The notes under the pieces: generated by a model
The model's input: only the letters and a program-made list of their open reading frames with translations
Databases searched by the model: none
What the model was told of the DNA's origin: nothing
Assembly (NCBI GenBank): GCA_052148295.1
Contig: JBKQIP010000090.1
Span: 1-11,238, forward strand
DNA from: Bog-473 sp052148295
GTDB taxonomy: Bacteria; Actinomycetota; Acidimicrobiia; Acidimicrobiales; RAAP-2
DNA: 11,238 bases
Reading direction: 5' to 3'
Shown here: positions 8,108 to 11,238 of the stretch, piece by piece
Layout: the number at the start of each line of letters is the position of its first letter
Numbering within the stretch: the first letter of the stretch is position 1
Position numbers and translations under genes: made by a program

Positions 8108-9115
8108 ATGCGCCTTCTCGTCACGGGAGGTGCCGGGTTCATCGGGTCAAACTTCGTCCACTACTGGGTCGAGCAGCACCCCGAGGACCACGTCGTCGCC
8201 TACGACGTGCTCACCTATGCCGGCAACCGACCCAACCTGGCCGATGTGGAGGACCGGATCGTCTTCATCGAGGGTGACATCTGCGACGGCGCGCGGGCGG
8301 AGAAGGCGCTGCGCGACGAGGAGATCGACACCATCGTCCACTTCGCCGCCGAGTCGCACAACAGCCTGGCCGTGCTCGACCCCGGGCTGTTCTTCCGGAC
8401 CAACGTGCTCGGCACCCAGACCCTGCTCGAGGCGGCCCGCCAGGTCGGCATCGGCCGGTTCCATCACATCAGCACCTGCGAGGTGTACGGCGACCTGTCG
8501 CTCGATACCGACGAGGTCTTCACGGAGGACTCCCCCTACCGCCCCCGCACCCCCTACAACGCCAGCAAGGCCGGGGCGGACCACGCCGTGCGGGCCTACG
8601 GCGAGACCTACGGGCTCCCGGTCACCATCACCAACTGCGCCAACAACTACGGGCCGTACCAATTCCCCGAGAAGGTCATCCCCGTCTTCACCACGCTGGC
8701 CCTGGACGATCGGCCCCTGACGCTCTACGCCTCCACCGAGAACCGCCGCGAGTGGCTGCACGTGCGTGACCACTGCACGGCCATCGAGGCGGTGCTGCGG
8801 CGCGGCGCGGTGGGCCAGACGTACCACGTGGGCAGCGGGGTCGAGGCCTCCATCATGGACATCGCCGATCTGGTCCTGCGCACCCTGGGCAAGCCGGACT
8901 CGCTCAAGGAGATCGTGCCCGATCGCCCCGGCCACGACCGGCGGTACGTGCTCGACTCGACCAAGCTGCGCACCCAGTTGGGCTGGGAGCCGCAGATCGC
9001 CTGGGAGGACGGGCTGGCCGCCACGGTCGCCTGGTATGCCGAGCACCGGGCCTGGTGGGAACCCCTGCGGGCCCGGGCCCCCGTCGCCGAAGGCAGCTGG
9101 GGAACCAGGGGCTGA
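8108..9115 (+). CDS. RmlB-like dTDP-glucose 4,6-dehydratase family protein with a Cys-Glu active-site variant
   Basis: Extended short-chain dehydrogenase/reductase of 335 residues, close to the RmlB length. It has the NAD-binding G7-G-A-G-F-I-G13 loop, catalytic Y150-x-x-x-K154, NNYGPYQFPEK (179-189) and, near the C-terminus, DRPGHDRRY. All are typical of dTDP-glucose 4,6-dehydratase, which makes dTDP-4-keto-6-deoxyglucose for L-rhamnose and other deoxysugars. Two family-defining spots differ. The STDEVYG motif reads STCEVYG, so the dehydration acid Asp is Cys124 beside Glu125. The SHVD segment reads SHNS (83-86). The segment LYASTENRREWLHVRDH (207-222) replaces the usual loop ending in RDWxxVxDH. 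There is no Shine-Dalgarno before the ATG. It stands six bases before an RmlD-like gene, supporting a dTDP-sugar role, but whether it dehydrates is open. Family confident, reaction uncertain. Confidence 0.85.
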   Translation: MRLLVTGGAGFIGSNFVHYWVEQHPEDHVVAYDVLTYAGNRPNLADVEDRIVFIEGDICDGARAEKALRDEEIDTIVHFAAESHNSLAVLDPGLFFRTNVLGTQTLLEAARQVGIGRFHHISTCEVYGDLSLDTDEVFTEDSPYRPRTPYNASKAGADHAVRAYGETYGLPVTITNCANNYGPYQFPEKVIPVFTTLALDDRPLTLYASTENRREWLHVRDHCTAIEAVLRRGAVGQTYHVGSGVEASIMDIADLVLRTLGKPDSLKEIVPDRPGHDRRYVLDSTKLRTQLGWEPQIAWEDGLAATVAWYAEHRAWWEPLRARAPVAEGSWGTRG

Positions 9116-9121
9116 GCCGCC

Positions 9122-10042
9122 GTGCGCATCCTGGTCACCGGCGCGGACGGGCAGCTCGGGCGCGATCTGCTCGACGCGCTGGCGGGCCGGGTCCCGCCGG
9201 GAGGCCGACGCGTCAACCTCCTGGGGCCGGAGGGACCGGTGCCCGGGCTGACCCACGAGGTCCTGGGCACCGACATCGGCGACATGCCGGTCGACGACCG
9301 CGAGGCCGTGCAGCACGTCGTGCGGTCCTTCGCCCCGGAGCTGGTCCTCCACGCCGGCGCGCTGACGGCGGTCGACGCCTGCGAGACCGACCCGGACCGG
9401 GCCTTCGCCGTCAACGCGCTGGGGACCCGCCACGTGGCCGAAGCGGCGGCGGCGGTGGGGGCCCATCTGCTCTACGTGTCGACCGACTACGTCTTCGACG
9501 GCACGTCGGCCCGGCCCTACCGCGAGTGGGACCGTCCCAACCCGATGTCGGTCTACGGCGCCTCCAAGCTGGCCGGCGAGCGGGAGTGCCCGCCCACCGC
9601 GACCGTCGTGCGCACGTCGTGGGTGTGCGGGGCGCACGGGGTCAACATGGTCAAGACGGTGCTGGCGCTGGCCCGGGGCACCGGCCCCCTGCGCTTCATC
9701 GACGATCAGCACGGCGCTCCCACCTTCACCGCCGACCTGGCGCCCGCCCTGGTCACCCTGGGGCTGGGCCGGCGTCCGGGCACCTTCCACGTGACCAATG
9801 CCGGGGCGACGACCTGGTGGGGATTCGCCGGCGCCATCGTGGCGGCGGTGGGAGGGGATCCGGCACGGGTGCAGGCCATCTCCACGCCCGAACTGGACCC
9901 GCCCCGGCCGGCGCCGCGGCCGGCCAACTCGGTGCTGGACAACATGGCGCTGCGCCTGAGTGGACTTCCCCTGCTCCCCACCTGGCAGGATGGGCTGATT
10001 CGATTGATCGCGGCACTGGCGGCTCAGGAGGCGGCAGCATGA
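9122..10042 (+). CDS. rfbD: dTDP-4-dehydrorhamnose reductase family protein (RmlD-like)
   Basis: NADPH-dependent reductase of 306 residues, expected to reduce dTDP-4-keto-L-rhamnose to dTDP-L-rhamnose, the last step of the pathway. Visible features are VTGADGQLGRDL (nucleotide-binding loop, residues 5-16), the catalytic T121-D122-Y123 in STDYVFDG, Y145-x-x-x-K149 in YGASKLAGE, RTSWVCGAHGVNMV, DDQHGAPTFTADLA and RPANSVLDN near the C-terminus; all are RmlD hallmarks. The GTG start follows the upstream stop by six bases, with only a weak AGGGG upstream. The 3' end overlaps the next gene by 4 bp (ATGA). RmlA and RmlC are absent from the window and would have to be encoded elsewhere. If the upstream protein makes another 4-keto sugar, this enzyme may reduce that product instead. 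Confidence 0.9.
   Translation: MRILVTGADGQLGRDLLDALAGRVPPGGRRVNLLGPEGPVPGLTHEVLGTDIGDMPVDDREAVQHVVRSFAPELVLHAGALTAVDACETDPDRAFAVNALGTRHVAEAAAAVGAHLLYVSTDYVFDGTSARPYREWDRPNPMSVYGASKLAGERECPPTATVVRTSWVCGAHGVNMVKTVLALARGTGPLRFIDDQHGAPTFTADLAPALVTLGLGRRPGTFHVTNAGATTWWGFAGAIVAAVGGDPARVQAISTPELDPPRPAPRPANSVLDNMALRLSGLPLLPTWQDGLIRLIAALAAQEAAA
10026..10031 (+). promoter_or_regulatory. Ribosome binding site of the UDP-glucose dehydrogenase gene
   Basis: A perfect AGGAGG lies seven bases before the ATG at 10039, inside the end of the rmlD-like gene. It fixes the start and is the strongest Shine-Dalgarno seen in the window. Confidence 0.85.
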
Positions 10043-11238
10043 CGACACGCACCGAATCGCGCGCGGTGGCGGTGATTGGTGCGGGCTATGTCGGCCTGCC
10101 CACGGCCGCCACCCTGGCCCACTTCGGGCACCGGGTGGTGCTGGCCGAGCGCGACGAGAGCCGTCTGGCCGCCCTGCGCAGCGGCCGCATGCCCATCGTG
10201 GAGGCCGGGCTGGACGACCTGGTGGCCGGGTGCGTGCAGGCGGGCACCCTGCGCTTCACCCCCTCGGCCGTCGAGGCGGTGCGGGAGGCCCAGTTCGTGT
10301 TCCTCTGCGTGCCGACCCCGCAGAGCGACGACGGCTCGGCCGACCTCTCCTACGTGGAGGCGGCGGCCAAGGAGGTGGGGGAGCACCTCATCAACGGCGC
10401 CATCGTGGTCAACAAGTCGACGGTCCCGGTCGGCTCGACCACCATGGTGGAGAAGGTCATCGGCCGCTCCGACATCCGCGTGGTCTCCAATCCGGAGTTC
10501 CTGCGCGAGGGCAGCGCCGTCCACGACAGCCTGCACCCCGACCGTCTGGTGGTGGGGGCCGACGATGCCCAGGCGGCCACACTGGTCGGCGCCCTGTTCG
10601 GGGCGACCGGTGCCCCCCTCATCGTCACCGACGCCACCACGTCGGAGACGATCAAGTACGCCTCCAACGCCATCCTGGCCACCAAGCTGAGCTACGTCAA
10701 CGCCGTGGCGGGGCTGTGCGAGGAGGTGGGTGCCGATGTGCGCGACGTGATGCTGGGCCTGGGCTACGACAGGCGCATCGGCTTCGAGTTCCTGCGGCCC
10801 GGGCCGGGGTGGGGGGGATCCTGCCTCCCCAAGGACACCCGCGCCCTGCTGCACATGGCCGAGGAGGCGGGCTACGACTTCTCCCTCCTGGCCGGGGCCA
10901 TCGCCAGCAACGAGCAGCAGTTGGCGCGCGTGGTGGCCAAGGTCGAAGCGGCCTGCGGCGGTTCCGTGGACGGGGTGAGGGTCGCCGTGTGGGGGCTGAC
11001 CTTCAAGGCCAATACCGACGACCGACGTGACTCACCGGCCCTCGAGATCGCCCATCGCCTGGCCGCGCGGGGCGGGACCGTCCGGGCCTTCGACCCGACG
11101 GTGGCCGCGGAGCACGGCGACGACGGCGAGGGCGTGGCCGAGGACCTGCGCGGCCTCGGTCTGCAGCCCGATCCCTACGAGGCGGCCTCCGGGGCCTCGG
11201 TGGTGGTGGTGCTCACCGAATGGGACGAGTTCCGCTGG
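10039..11238 (+). CDS. ugd: UDP-glucose 6-dehydrogenase, 3'-truncated by the window
   Basis: Oxidises UDP-glucose to UDP-glucuronate with two NAD+, supplying uronic acid for envelope polysaccharide. Exactly 400 codons are visible without a stop; the family is usually somewhat longer, so only the C-terminal end is missing. The nucleotide-binding loop is VIGAGYVGLPTA (12-23), followed by FLCVPTPQ (88-95), NKSTVPVGST (125-134) and NPEFLREGSA (151-160). Catalytic residues align with Streptococcus pyogenes UGDH at a constant offset of two: K206, N210, C262 in GGSCLPKD, and D266. A C-terminal UDP-binding domain begins near VAVWGLTFKANTDDRRDSPA. The start overlaps the rmlD-like stop (ATGA) and has a perfect AGGAGG. 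A GDP-mannose dehydrogenase or UDP-ManNAc dehydrogenase is less likely, given the FEFLRPGPGWGGSCLPKD block. Confidence 0.94.
   Translation, partial: MTTRTESRAVAVIGAGYVGLPTAATLAHFGHRVVLAERDESRLAALRSGRMPIVEAGLDDLVAGCVQAGTLRFTPSAVEAVREAQFVFLCVPTPQSDDGSADLSYVEAAAKEVGEHLINGAIVVNKSTVPVGSTTMVEKVIGRSDIRVVSNPEFLREGSAVHDSLHPDRLVVGADDAQAATLVGALFGATGAPLIVTDATTSETIKYASNAILATKLSYVNAVAGLCEEVGADVRDVMLGLGYDRRIGFEFLRPGPGWGGSCLPKDTRALLHMAEEAGYDFSLLAGAIASNEQQLARVVAKVEAACGGSVDGVRVAVWGLTFKANTDDRRDSPALEIAHRLAARGGTVRAFDPTVAAEHGDDGEGVAEDLRGLGLQPDPYEAASGASVVVVLTEWDEFRW

Noticed and set aside
8147..10048. Minus-strand open frame of 633 codons antisense to the rmlB- and rmlD-like genes.
   Set aside because: Composition is typical of the antisense of GC-rich coding sequence, and no domain is recognisable. 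Both plus-strand genes are well supported.

Overview
The window is strongly GC-rich with GC-biased third codon positions, several GTG starts and 4-bp gene overlaps. It looks like an actinobacterial chromosome. The mix of a split acyl-CoA mutase, a biotin carboxylase-BCCP fusion and an RmlB-like protein is compatible with an uncultured Acidimicrobiia-type lineage, but that placement is inference. Coding density is very high: ten genes and one gap longer than 100 bases. I see no rRNA, tRNA, CRISPR array, transposase or phage gene.

Left part (2-2214, + strand): the 3' portion of a methylmalonyl-CoA mutase catalytic subunit, overlapping by 4 bp a GNAT N-acetyltransferase. A hexanucleotide tandem repeat (2218-2313) fills the convergent gap that follows.

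Middle part (2337-7245, - strand): a compact four-gene run read right to left. It holds a biotin carboxylase/BCCP fusion (acyl-CoA carboxylase alpha), an M20 amidohydrolase, a small antibiotic-biosynthesis-monooxygenase (ABM) fold protein and a DHA2-type MFS transporter. Divergent from it, across 58 bp containing a perfect 10-bp palindrome, is birA, the enzyme that would biotinylate the neighbouring BCCP domain. Carboxylase plus mutase suggests the propionyl-CoA to methylmalonyl-CoA to succinyl-CoA route. The carboxyltransferase (beta) subunit, the epimerase and the cobalamin-binding mutase subunit are not in the window.

Right part (8108-11238, + strand): a nucleotide-sugar operon of an RmlB-like dehydratase-family protein, an RmlD-like reductase and a UDP-glucose 6-dehydrogenase cut by the window end. 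It is preceded by four tandem copies of a 13-bp unit that begin inside the end of birA. The RmlB-like protein is the most interesting gene: it carries Cys-Glu where the family has its catalytic Asp-Glu pair. I did not find a clear new defence or mobile system. The points most worth checking are the variant RmlB active site, the two repeat tracts next to promoters or gene ends, and the palindromic shared promoter between birA and its substrate gene.
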